A DNA stretch of 64,000 nucleotides, taken from Eutreptiella sp. 'Long Island Sound 2002'. Taxonomy: Eukaryota; Euglenozoa; Euglenophyceae; Eutreptiales; Eutreptiaceae. Made by a program: the position numbers and the translations under genes. This document shows positions 11,330 through 22,487 of the stretch, in pieces (the first letter of the stretch is position 1; each line of letters starts with the position of its first letter). Where the stretch lies: contig OZ038378.1 in assembly GCA_964036045.1 (NCBI GenBank), positions 159,038,576-159,102,575 on the forward strand. The letters run 5' to 3'. The notes below the pieces were generated by a model. The model worked only from the letters and a program-made list of their open reading frames with translations, was not told the origin of the DNA and searched no databases.

Positions 11330-12600
11330 TGTAAACGACCTCGTTGATGACCTCACTCCATGCATGGATCATTGATCCTGACTACCGACTACCATTCACA
11401 CCAAAACACACGGCACAGAAATAGGGCTAGCGACACAAAGACACAGCTTACACTCTAACTCATGCATGGAAAACACAGATATCACCTCCAAATCAGCCCT
11501 ATCCTCACTTCCCAATCTCCAAAGTGAAAGTCAAAAAGCAAAAGGCAATGGCTCACCCTGTTGCACATTGCAAGCATCACCCAAGTGCAAGCCCATAACT
11601 AGCACTGTGCTTCTGTTCTTGGAGGTGACACAAAGGCTCTTGGCAGGCATATTGATGAGGCAATTCAGGCTCAAACTTGAAAAAACTCGTGGGCGCCATA
11701 GCGTCATGCATGGGCCTCTGTGTTTGAGCCCTTTGCTGTGTTCCCCAAAGGCGAGAAAGCAGGTGCACAGAGGTCTGGCAGGTTGAATTTGAGGAAAGCA
11801 ATGAAAGCAAATAGCTGCTCACTGCAACCTTGGGCTTCAACTTACTGAACAAATGCACAAATGGCCATGCAAACCACCCTAAAATCGCAAAAGCTGACTG
11901 AAGATGGCACATGATATGGGCCCTTCAGCAGGAATTCTGTATTTCTGCACAAATGCATCCTTCACTGAGCAGTTGAGTACTTGTGCATAAAGCACCAAGA
12001 GATATTTGATTGAGATAGGCAGGTGCAATACAACAAAAGGATCAGCCTCTTCCCTTAGGATGACTAAACACCACCCCCAGTGAATGCATAGTAACCTTGT
12101 ATAACCGCATCCCCCAACTCTTGTCCATGTTACGTGGAGGTTTCGTTTTCTGGTTTTTTTGTCCGGCCTTAGTGGACAGAGAAAGGCTCCATGGTGGCGC
12201 TCGAGAGGAACTTGGAATAAAGTATCAGAACTGACAAATTCTGCACTAATTCATAATACAACGTGGCCAACAGGCGTGACACGCAGTCAGGGAAGCTCCA
12301 CCTGACACCCAAACCCGCCAAAAATAGCAAACTTGAGATCCCTCCAAGACACCGGGCCAGTGTATGCACAATGAACTTGTTGTATGCATCACAATGCCCC
12401 CAAGAATTCCGCAGAACTGCATGCAACTGCGCTCAAACATGAGAGAAACCCCCCCACACCCAACTGACAATTCCTGGTGCTGGTCGCTGAGGCCAGGCTG
12501 GCCCGGCTTGCATAAAGCTGGAGGCAGCCCGTGGCCAGGGGATTTGATGCTGCACACGCATCCGGCAGATGCAGCCAAGCAGCCCAAACCTGCAGCCCAT
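11330..12600. other. No gene seen
   Basis: Intron- or intergenic-like sequence on both strands. No recognisable domain, RNA or repeat apart from short A-rich tracts. Confidence 0.4.
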
Positions 12601-12608
12601 TTGCACAA

Positions 12609-12800
12609 TATAAATAGAAGAATGTTGTGGTATGCCGCATCCGACGTGTCAGGGAGGAATGAATGCTGTCACAGGCGATCTTGTTGGCAAGAGCGCACTG
12701 TGACCGTGTATAAATAGAAAAATGCTGTGGTATGTCGCATCCGACGTGTCAGGGAGGGACAAATGCTGCTACAAGAGAGAAATGCACTGAGACAGCGATC
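12609..12800 (+). repeat. Tandem duplication of about 101 bp carrying a TATAAATA box
   Basis: The block starting TATAAATAGAAGAATG near 12609 repeats near 12710 as TATAAATAGAAAAATG. Both are followed by the shared block 'GCATCCGACGTGTCAGGGAG'. Each copy therefore carries a TATA-box-like element. No clear gene follows on the + strand. Confidence 0.65.
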
Positions 12801-14500
12801 TGCAAATTTGCATGCTGAAGGCATCTGGATCCAGCCCCAAGCTGCAGGGCAAGAACAGACTGCATCGGGTGCAAAATGAATTTACAGCATAACAGCCAAG
12901 GCAAATGGCCGTGGAAGAAAAATGGCATATTGCACAAGCACAAAGGTGCACAAGATGGTGGGGAGGTAGCTACTGGGCAGGGCCTCGGAGAGGGAAAAGG
13001 TTGCAGATGTGTACAATGGGTTACAAAATAGCTTGGAAGCATCCATACAGGCGCCACCAATGGCTCCTTTGGCGGCATGACCATTCGCCCCTTTGCACGC
13101 GATGAAGCAGGGGCCGTGTTAACCCGCTGCCCCAGTCCCCACCTGTCGGTTTGCACTGATGTGGTATAGCATAAACCTGGACCCCGATACGTTTGGATGG
13201 ACCGGGGAAGAAGCCAAAGAGCCCCTGACTGATGCTCCCACCCCACAAGATAGATGAATCAAAGCCTCAGCACATCAAGCAAAGGGGAGATGAAAGGAGG
13301 CTGTCAGGGCAGACACAGCTGCTCCTGTGCAAGTGCAGGCCGGGGGTTGACTTGGTGTTCAGCCCCCATGCTATCACCCTGGCAACCTTATGCACAATCG
13401 CGAATTCCTAACGCAAATTCGACTTTGAGCCTCAACGCCACAATCTTGGACAACCAAATACCCGACTTGTGGGCACATCAGGCGTCAAGAGTGGCCAAGC
13501 ACTTGAGACCCCGCAACTGTGCCTGCATCCAAGCAATGACAGAACCTGAGCCTGATTGTGCCCATGACATAGACATCAAGAGGGCAAACACTTCAGAGGG
13601 TTCCTGTGTGCTTTGCGCAGTGCACAGCAAAGGCTGCTACAAGTGGGGACCACACCCCAAGCACTGCACGCTACAAACTGTCACATCATGCTGCCTTGGC
13701 GCAGCCACTGACTGGACAGAATGACAGTGATGAGCCTGACATTATGACCCGTCACAGCTCCAACACAGGCCGAGGCCTGACACCAAGAAACAGCCTTGCC
13801 AACCCGACAAGGGCTGTTGACGTTGGCTTGCACAGCCTGACCGAAGCGGGTGGGCCATCTGGAGCACAGTGCAGAACCAGAGAAGCGGGGCCCAACGGAA
13901 AATCTTGCAGGCCTCGGCTTGGTCACCAATGGTGGCAGCAGCAATATGATAGGGAACGGTCTGCCAAGCCCACGTTAGAAAGAGGGCAGGGGCTGGAAGG
14001 AGAGTGATACAGGGTCAGCGTTGCGAGCTGCTTCCAAAGAGTGCGTTGTCATACTGGTGTATTCCAGAAAAAGCGCCCGCACTTGTCTGCTGGAGGCTGC
14101 AATGGGGTTCTTTCAAAACCCCATCAAAATTTGTACTTTATGCAGAATCACTTTTAGAAAAAAGTTAGACTCAGGAGAGTATGGGGAGGTGTTCCTGTTA
14201 CTGTGAAAAACCTCTTATCACAACCTGACAGGAAGTGACAATAGACAAAAATTTGAGACATATGAGACAAGACAATAGGTATGCAGCAAAACATTAATAC
14301 TGCTCGAAAGGTTTTCCAATCTGTTGTCACAGATTCGTGTATTCAAGAATTTACTTACAGATGGATGTCCTGCAGCAAAATAACAGAAAAGCAGTGAACT
14401 GTAGTAATGTGTGTGCGGCTGTGTGGGTGGGTGTGCGTGCATGAGTGTATGTTCATGCGAGTGCGTGTGTGTGATGTCCAAGACAATTCAAAGCATGCTC
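12801..14500. other. No recognisable gene
   Basis: Short open frames on the + strand (13254-13724, 13606-14007) have no recognisable motif, and their composition does not argue for coding. I see nothing else. Confidence 0.35.
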
Positions 14501-14503
14501 AGA

Positions 14504-14504
<1 letters not shown>

Positions 14505-14541
<37 letters not shown>
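14505..14541. repeat. (TG)n microsatellite
   Basis: About 18 uninterrupted TG dinucleotides, with interrupted TG-rich sequence upstream from 14407. Confidence 0.95.
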
Positions 14542-14544
<3 letters not shown>

Positions 14545-15845
14545 TGTGTAGTTTCTCTCAGTGTTAAAAGCAGCTGTAGGAGGGAAACCAGCGTGGGTCT
14601 GCAAGGAGCACGCTGTCATGCAGGGCCAGACAGGTCTGAGCCGCACTGCACAGCCTTCCCTATCTTGCCTGCCTATCCTTGGTTAGAACCTCCGTGTAGG
14701 TGGCCACATGTCTTCCCCTGCTGCTCGCCCATGTAGGGTCAAACCTAACACCCTAAGAATTGGAATGGGGTTCTTCCTTCCTTCGAGCATTCATGGTCTA
14801 CTTCTTTGATCTGATATGGACAATCCCCACCTCAATGTATACCCCCCGAGAATTTATACCCCCCTAGGCTTAAAGGGCGTTTTGCCAAACTCTGTACCCC
14901 CTCCCCTCGAGAGACGTACAAGCACATAGAACATGACAAATCAAGGAAACAATTTTAGTACCACTGCAAAGGTCAGTTGAAGAACAAAGTGATGGTGGTT
15001 TGCGTCTTGACATTGGAAACACTAGTCAAGGCATGGGTCATAACATCAGCTTCTTGTTTTTGCACTCATGAAGATGTCAACATTCATGAAAATGGCAACA
15101 CACATGTTCAATTCCAAATCAGATTCAGAATCTGAATGTTCCATGCACCAACAAAAATCAAGACTGAACAACAAAGGAGAAGGAACATGCTTAGGCATTG
15201 CGGCTGGTCGCGGCGACTCAATGTCGACACTTTTGTGTTTGAGTTGACAAAACCAATCATCACTGAAATTTGGCTGACAATCGATTATTATAAGCATATT
15301 CAAACCTTCCTTGAAATTCTGTCTCCAAAAAGTATCAACTTTCTAATTTTGGCGAAATTACTGATTTTGATGCTGCTGCAACAAATTGCCAGGTTGATCA
15401 TTAAACTCCATTTGCAGCACACTATCAGTGCCCCAAGCGCTAAGATACGATCAGTGAGATTAACTAGATAGCTATTAGCCCTGACAGCAGGGATTTATGG
15501 AGCTATGCAGGCTGTGGAAAAAGCTCGACAGGTTATTCTCCATCGTGCGTAGCCTACAATCCAAGCAGACAGCAAGCAGGTCAGCAGGCCTGCAGGTTGA
15601 TGAGACAGTGATACGCTATGGCCTCGTGTCGCAAGAGGAACGGGACTACAAGTCAAAACCGCTGCGAGTGGCAAGAATGGCCGACCAACATTGGGGCGCT
15701 GCCTTGATTCAAAAGGACACCTCATGCCTCACCTGTTGTACACTCCCCTCCCCAAGGCGAACATGCAAGCTGACGAGACCGAGAAGGATGTACGGAATGT
15801 GACCAGCCAAGAAGACGCAGCCAAACTGCGCATCAGTTAGTTGAG

Positions 15846-16206
15846 CCCCCCCCCTTGTCTAAGCAACGGTAAATGACCAAAAAGTGAGGGAACCAACGCC
15901 TAGTGTTGCTTGGACAAGGGTGTTGCTTATGCTCCGCAACTTGTGTGATACACGTGTAGACATGATGTACTATTGTGAAAACCAAGAGGTAAAACATGCT
16001 ACATATGCCCTCTTGGCCAACAAAGCTACCTTGACACAAAATATGAACTTCGTGCTTCTCAAAACTAGGGTATGAGAAGCACACATGGCACACAGTAGAA
16101 CTAATTGAAAAACGCAATGCCAAAATCAACAGTGCAAAAATTGACGGAACCAACGCCTAGTGTTGTTTGGACATAGGCGTTGCTTGGACAAAGGGGGGGG
16201 GGGGGG
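15846..16206. mobile_element. MITE-like element with terminal inverted repeats starting in C/G runs
   Basis: The left end is nine C's followed by TTGTCTAAGCAACG (15846-15868). The right end is CGTTGCTTGGACAAA followed by fourteen G's (16178-16206), the inverse complement with about two mismatches. A block beginning GGAACCAACGCCTAGTGTTG occurs just inside both ends in direct orientation (15889, 16146). The interior has no ORF. The homopolymer ends hide the exact boundary, and I could not find a target duplication. Confidence 0.65.
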
Positions 16207-16265
16207 CCATCATGCCACTCCTTATGGCGGCTCCACCCAATAGTTTCTGAGCACGTGGCGGCTTC

Positions 16266-17590
16266 GTGGCACGGAGTCTATATGGCACCGAGATGGGCCT
16301 GGTCACCAAAGTCAAATTACGCTACATGGGATACTATGGGTGTCACCACGGGGACGCGTTAACGCTCTGCCACGTGTACATCCATGATACAAATGCAGCT
16401 TTGGCCGCGCCTAAGACCAAATTTCACCCGTTCATCGTTTTCAAGACCATGGAGATCGAGTTCACCATGACAAAGCCCTCATCCTAGCCCCGACCCAAAG
16501 TTGAGTTGCTGCATGGCAAGTGGGCTTTGATCACCGCGTGCCAACCACCAAAGTCCCGACCGTATGGAGAATGGAATGCACTGGCAGCAAAAGATAGCCT
16601 CTTCCATGCTGGCACCGGGGACTCGGAAACGGTCAAGGTGTCTTTCTTTGAGACAGTTTTTGACAATAGCGAGCTTGACCAACTACCTTAGCCTCGTTAC
16701 ACCCCATTGAGGGAGTATTTCCTCATCGGAATGGCTGTTCCCTGCATCCATCGGCCCAGATGTAGCAGCCATGGCTTTCCTCGCCTGCTACTATTACATC
16801 TATCCATACAATGCTGCCAGGGCGAGACACTCATACCTCTTCGACTTCCGGGTACCACATGATGACCAGTTCGTGTTGGGGTTGGGAGTAGACGAGATTG
16901 TTCAACGTCAAGCAATCATTGAATTGGAGGGCTAGAGCGCCATTCCACGAAAGATACTAGGAAGGGTTGATTCACTTTGGGCTGACACTTTTTCGGAGAA
17001 TAGCGTTTGTCCTCTGTGTAGCTAGGCTCAAGACAACCGCCACCTTTGTCGCCAGTTCTCAGTGGTGACTATTTTCTACAGGTGCCCGGTGTTATATCCA
17101 CCTTGTTGGTGGAAGACCTAAGTTGATTGTGGCGAGAGAATCTGAACTATGAAAAGGAAACCATTGGGAACCACACGAAAATTTGATTCATGCACTGGGT
17201 GGACTAGGTGTGTATGTTGGAGCGGCACATTGGGCTATTGAGAGCCTGGGTGGAGAGAAAGAAAAAATAAAAATGAAACCATCACCGGTACCGGCCTTCT
17301 GGCCTTTTCATGTGTGAAAATGCATGTGATAGATAACCCCCATCAACACCAGACCTTGAAGGTCTTGTCGCACACGGTGATCTTTGGTGACTTTAAGTAT
17401 GTATTGGATGGCGTAAAAGGGGGCAATGGCTAGTGCGGCCCCAAGGGCCTAGTACCAAATTCCATGTTATGTGAAGCGTTGCTTCAGGTAATTGATTCGA
17501 CCCGCCACCTCATCAAGTGGGCGTGGTCCCCATCACACCAGGGCATCCCTGGCAACAAGCAGGCAGACCATCTAGCAGAGCAGGGTTGTC
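16266..17590 (+). pseudogene. Dead non-LTR retrotransposon-like region with RNase H C-terminus
   Basis: Around 17380-17580 the + strand encodes 'VIFGDFKYVLDGVKGGNG', a TAG stop (17431-17433), then '..LLQVIDSTRHLIKW', 'SPSHQGIPGNKQADHLAEQG'. This is the second half of a type I RNase H domain as in LINE ORF2: an Asp-containing strand followed by W.PSH.GI.GN..AD.LA with its histidine and final Asp. Upstream, 16266-16920 has several coding-like pieces in shifting frames, and near 17010 a 'CPLC' motif, as in LINE linker regions. Stops and frameshifts show it is dead. Membership of the upstream pieces is inference. Confidence 0.55.
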
Positions 17591-19580
17591 GCTGCAGGCA
17601 GCCCTTCTATCTTATTGCCACGTTGCCGCCCCCTCAGGCAATGGCAAGCTCGCCACCAAGCCCACATGTACCTCGCAAGCCAGCAACTTCTCGCGTCCTC
17701 CTCTTGGATGAGGAGGATGTGTCGTGCTGCAGGCGCAGCTCTCTGCGACGCCTTCAACTCGTACTTTGTCCCCAGATACTGAGTCAGACAACTGTTCCCA
17801 ATATATGACGGACCGTGAGTCCACGCCAGTTTCCACGACACCCAGCCATACCGTCACGCCATCACCAATGGCAGTGTGGAAGTTACAAGGTTTAGGACCG
17901 ATGTCAAACAGATATATTTGAGAGCTAGCGAGTTACGTGACCCAGCTATGGGCGAGACCCTGGTGGAGCGGAAGCTCTTTCATGATGACCGTGACTAAAG
18001 CGCAAATGTTCGTGATAGGCAGGGGAGGTCCATCCGCAAGAGAAAGAAGGGTAAACATTGCAGGTAGGTATGCATGACAGGGAGCCACAGCCCCAACATT
18101 TGAAAGGGTGGTACAAACGGAACAAACCGTGGGCCTCGGTTGGCCTAGTGAGTGCCAGCATTGCGAGCCAAACCCCTCTGATGTACCCGGAGCAACACTG
18201 GCAATGAATGTGCTTGCGAACTGTGCGTGGTGTCAATCCCAGCTTGGGGCCGGAGTAGCTGGAAAACCTCGTGATTTGGCCACCAACACCGGGGAAAAGA
18301 CAACATGAGGAGGGGAGCAAGCAGAGCACGGGGACAGTGGACCATGGCCCCACCGGTGCGGATAACTGCCACCCATCCAGTCTTTGATTCCCAGTGCGGA
18401 ATCTCAACTACCCCGGGTGAGCCGCAAGTGCAGGGGTCACCCTGCTAGGTTGAGGTGCTAGATTTTTTAAGTATCTCGGGTGCGTGGGCGCCCAGGGTAG
18501 TCCCCCTACAGTGAGCTCTTTATAGGATTCAGAGTTGTCCCCATATCTTGCCGAGGACAATCATGCAATAAGGGTGTACCATCAGTGGTCTCTTGTGGCT
18601 GGTGAATCCCTGACACGGGGAATCCACCAAATTTTGTTCAGTGTCAGGATGCATTGCTCCACTGAGACCACATTTTGGCAACCTATTATCATGTAAATAT
18701 CACCGGCAATGAGTGTTGCTCCCTTGATTATTTGACCCGCTCCGGATTTGCCGGGGCTTAGTGGTGGGTCATTGGCGCCTTTTTCTTGTATGATGTCACG
18801 AACAAGAGATGGAACACTCCATTTTCAAAAGGAAAAAAAGGAGAAAGAACATGGAGCACCCCCCCCCCACCGCCAGAAATCTACTACCCCCCAGATTTTA
18901 TCCCCCTCTTGGCCTTACTGAGCGTCTTGCCCGGATCTATACCCCAGGGTATACACTTTTTTGGGGGGCGGGGTTCGCCAAGGGGAGATGCATTGGTACC
19001 AATAGGCATGCAGCAAGGCTCTTTCATTATGCTAGCACTCAATTTTGCAGGCCCACCCCCCCCCCCCTAGAGGAGCATGCGCTATGGATGCACTTTATAA
19101 GAGCTTGCTATGGCCGTTATGGTTGTGCCATAGAAGAAACAATAGAAGATTTAGCTTCCCATTTCCATTAGGGCACTGTGCAGTGGTGCCATTGGTGTGC
19201 CGCTTGTGGCACCTCAAGCGACCCACATGTACGATCTCTTGGGTATGTCCCCATGCCGCCATGGGTATGTGGGGCCCCTTGTGCTATATTCCGCAAATTG
19301 CAGTTGTGTCAACATTTTTTCCAACATATTTCTCCTTTAGGCTTCATCTCTTCCCAAAAGGAACATGGTGCCCACAACCAGAAAAGGGTGCTTGGCCCCG
19401 GAGGCCTTAGGCACAAAAAAAGTATTCTTTGCACGCCGTATTCCAATGGCCTTTGAGGGTACGGTTGCCCGGCGGGCACCCAGCATGTGCCCACTGCACC
19501 TAGCGCTCCCGGCATCCAAATAAATGTTTTGGCCATCACATGGTGCTGGGACGCACAGCATAGAAGGTAAAAAATGGTAG
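17591..19580. other. No recognisable gene
   Basis: Only short open frames without recognisable motifs. The block near 18885-18960 resembles 14845-14905 (both with TTATACCCC-type segments and a shared 'CTTAAAGGGCG'-like core), so it is probably a diverged dispersed repeat. Confidence 0.35.
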
Positions 19581-19586
19581 GAAAAT

Positions 19587-19640
19587 GCTGAGCATATTGC
19601 TCAGGATATTTGGGGATGCTCAGCATTCATGCTCAGCAAA
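19587..19640. repeat. Short palindromic cluster of TGCTGAGCAT
   Basis: TGCTGAGCAT, then GCTCAG, ATGCTCAGCA and ATGCTCAGCA follow in about 50 bp in alternating orientation and can form a hairpin. It lies just outside the left 145-bp repeat of the large transposon, where terminal or subterminal binding sites would be expected. Confidence 0.55.
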
Positions 19641-19680
19641 TGGGACTCATATTGCAGGGTTGATCTCGGAAGTCCCAGCC

Positions 19681-19824
19681 AAAATTTCTTCCGAGCTCCC
19701 CCGGCACGGTCGGCTGGGAAGCCCATGGAACATTCCTACCGATATCGGTTGCGTTTTGGGACCCGATCTGGCTGCCAAAACTTCCGAGCATCTTTCCGAG
19801 GGATTTCAAAAACTTCGAGGCGTT
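19681..19824 (+). repeat. 145-bp direct repeat, left copy
   Basis: Starts AAAATTTCTTCCGAGCTCCC and ends near 'ACTTCGAGGCG'. The right copy is 28779-28921 in the same orientation. The first roughly 110 bp are almost identical and the last 35 bp diverge. The pair brackets the TNP2-like transposase and its companion ORFs. Confidence 0.85.
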
Positions 19825-19965
19825 TTTCCATCGGTTTTTTGTACGATGAACTACACCGTTCTTGGTTCCCAAATCCCACACCTCAGCAAAGAAACACACA
19901 AAAAGACAAGCATGACCGTTCACTTACGCTTGAAATGTGAATGCTCAGTGGCTTGCCTGTTCATT

Positions 19966-20205
19966 TCAGCTTGAACTGTGAATGCTGTACTCTCCTTCGC
20001 TGAGCATCTGCACAGGACAGCCATCGCTTGACATGGCATCCACATCCACCACCACACGGCGATACTTCTTGGGTTGAGGTTGGGGTTCAGGGTTGTCACT
20101 GGATGATGAGGAAGAATCTGAGGCACTTACTGTGGAGGCACCAGATAGGTGCACAGCATCATCATCCGAATCATTATCCTCAGGACTGCTACTGCTCCCA
20201 CTATC

Positions 20206-20244
<39 letters not shown>

Positions 20245-22457
20245 GCTGTTACTGCTGCTACTGCCACTGCCACGAGGGCACACAAGTTGCTGCTCAATGT
20301 CGCTATCAACAATGGGTACACGCGCCAACTTCGTACGTCTCATGGGTTGAACACGCTGCTGCTCGTTCAAACCCGTAGGACCTTGAAATGAAGCAGCACT
20401 GTCCTCGCCCTCCGAAGGGGGTACAATATCAACTGTCGCAGGGTTAGAAACTCGGCTTTGAGGGATGGGCCCCACACGTCCCTGACCCTTTCCCTTGTCC
20501 TTCAGCGCCTTACGGCGTGCAGCACAGGACTTAAATGTGGCACGGCTCTTCAAACCCGGTTTGGGCCACTTGCAGACAGCTTCCCTGTCCAGTGGTACCC
20601 ATTGACGGACACCACGCTTTGAGCCACAGGTCCCACACACACATACCACATCACTCTCGGGATTTGCACCTGGAAAGGCGCATTTCACCGAACGGGTGTC
20701 TGGGTGCATATATAGGGAGCAACCACCTCCATCCTGGAAATGCAGCAAATGCTCTAAGAGGCGTTGGAAGACCACATGCCACACGGCATTGGCAGCAACC
20801 ATGCACGCCTCCAGAACAACGTTTCGTTGCACGGGCGCCCAAATTTTGGCACAGGGGATCTTCTTTTTTTTCTGCACGAACTTTTGATACAGCTCATGCT
20901 TCAAACTTTCACTAATACTGGCATCTTGCCTGGTACTAGTGACGGGGGCATATCTCTTGGCCACCCTGAGATCCCGCTCGCCGGCCTCATCGGAATACAG
21001 CATGGGTGTCCGTGGATTAAACCATGTGTGGGACCACCCATGCATATATAAGGTTGCAGTGCAACCTTCTTCAGCAAACTCGGGGATGATGTGCACAATA
21101 TATGTGTACAACATCCCCATAGCTTGCCATGTGACAGTTGCCAGGTTATTACAACCATAGCATAGATGCACCATGTGGCAAAATGCCACCACCAAGGAAT
21201 GGAAAGGCACGGGGAGCACCATACCCCCTGCTAGTCTGCCCATGACTGTGCGGGCCTCGCGACCTGTGAGGCTAATGCCTGCCTGGAATCTACCTCGTAC
21301 GTGACGCATGTGCTGCCTGCTATCAGGTGGCAAAGATCCAGGATCATACCTCCTTGCCACATGTGCTATGACCTGGAGTAGGTCATGATTGTAGGGCGCT
21401 GGTAGTGTTCGACCTATGACACCCAGGATCCTGGAGGCTGCTCCTTTGGTGTTGTGCAATACAGGTTGCACAATATATACCTCTTCCAGGTTAGAAACCC
21501 CCTGAAACTTATGGGACCCACGCACACCATTGAGACATCCCCCTTTGTGCAAAAAGAGTTCTCCCGCCCCATCCTTATTCACCCAGGGACACGCCACACA
21601 GCCCTTTTGCCGGCACTCAGACCACAAATGGTGGTGATCGGCAGTGATTGCCCCGAGCCTTATCTGCAGGGTGGTGTTGTACACTGCACCAGCATACTTC
21701 ATACGTTGCTTAAATTTACAAGAAGGCAGGGCTTGTAAGGCCTCTGCACGTTTGGGTAGCCACTGGCAATCACTGACCTTGGGAAGCTCTTGCCAGGTCA
21801 ACATGTCTGTGCACCTAGGCACATTGCCAGACATTGGGAACCAGTGTCCCTGGAAATCAATTATACTGATTTTTGTGTTAATATTTGGACGGCCCCGGGG
21901 CTGGTAACCGTCTGCGTAGAGGCCTAAGGTCAGGGTGGCATGGGGTGGTGGGGTTTCTGCCGGCCTTGGGCAGCCAATGAGCCACACTTCTGTAGAAGTA
22001 GGTGGCACAGCTGTGGCAACAACTTCCTGTTGTCCAGGGAGTAGTCCACTGCAGGAAGATGCAGGTCCTCCTGTTGCCTTAAAGCAACCATTGACCAACC
22101 AACCCCTGGTTGGAGATGGTCTAAGGTGCGCAAGACAGCGGCTGGCACCACATGCTCATGGCGAAGGCGAAGTGCAGCAGCCTGGCACTCTGGTGCTTGG
22201 GTGACTGATGTGGCCTGTGTGGTAGGCAAAGGGCCAAGGGACCTACGCACAACTGTGAAGGTGCCACTTGGGGGGCGCTGTAGCTGGTCTAGGTCCTTGG
22301 CCTGCAAGGGGGTGGCCGTGGGGAAGTTCATGGCAAAGGCTGACACCATGAATTGATCAGCTGGAATAGGGCATATGCTGGCAAATGCCTCCAGCTTGGA
22401 GATCTCCCCCTTCACCCATATAGCATGGTTGTTCACAACAAATTCATGGTGAAACAT
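19966..22457 (-). CDS. TNP2-like (Transposase_21 type) DDE transposase, frame change near 22.0 kb
   Basis: The N-terminal part reads from ATG 22457 in one frame to 21930. The catalytic part is open from about 22122 to 19966 in another frame, so the product needs a short intron, a frameshift, or the copy is broken between 21930 and 22122. Counting from codon 1 at 22098, Asp63 sits in 'LGLYADGYQP' and Asp154 in 'GAITADHHHLW', followed by C167 and C170 ('GCVACPWVNKD'). This matches TNP2: a first Asp in DG..P, and a second Asp followed by a C..C knuckle. A candidate final acidic residue is Glu371 or Glu374 in 'YSDEAGERDLR'. The C-terminus has another Cys cluster (CVCGTCG), a basic region, and a Ser/Asp-rich tail from a CTG repeat. 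It would act in the nucleus to excise and insert the element. Confidence 0.65.
20203..20270. repeat. (CTG)n trinucleotide repeat encoding poly-Ser in the transposase tail
   Basis: Interrupted CTG/CTA triplets, read on the minus strand as serine codons (AGC/AGT). The run is in frame with the transposase, so it is a length-variable tail rather than a disruption. Confidence 0.85.
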
Positions 22458-22487
22458 GGTGCCTGGGAAACAGAAGATTGCAGTAGG

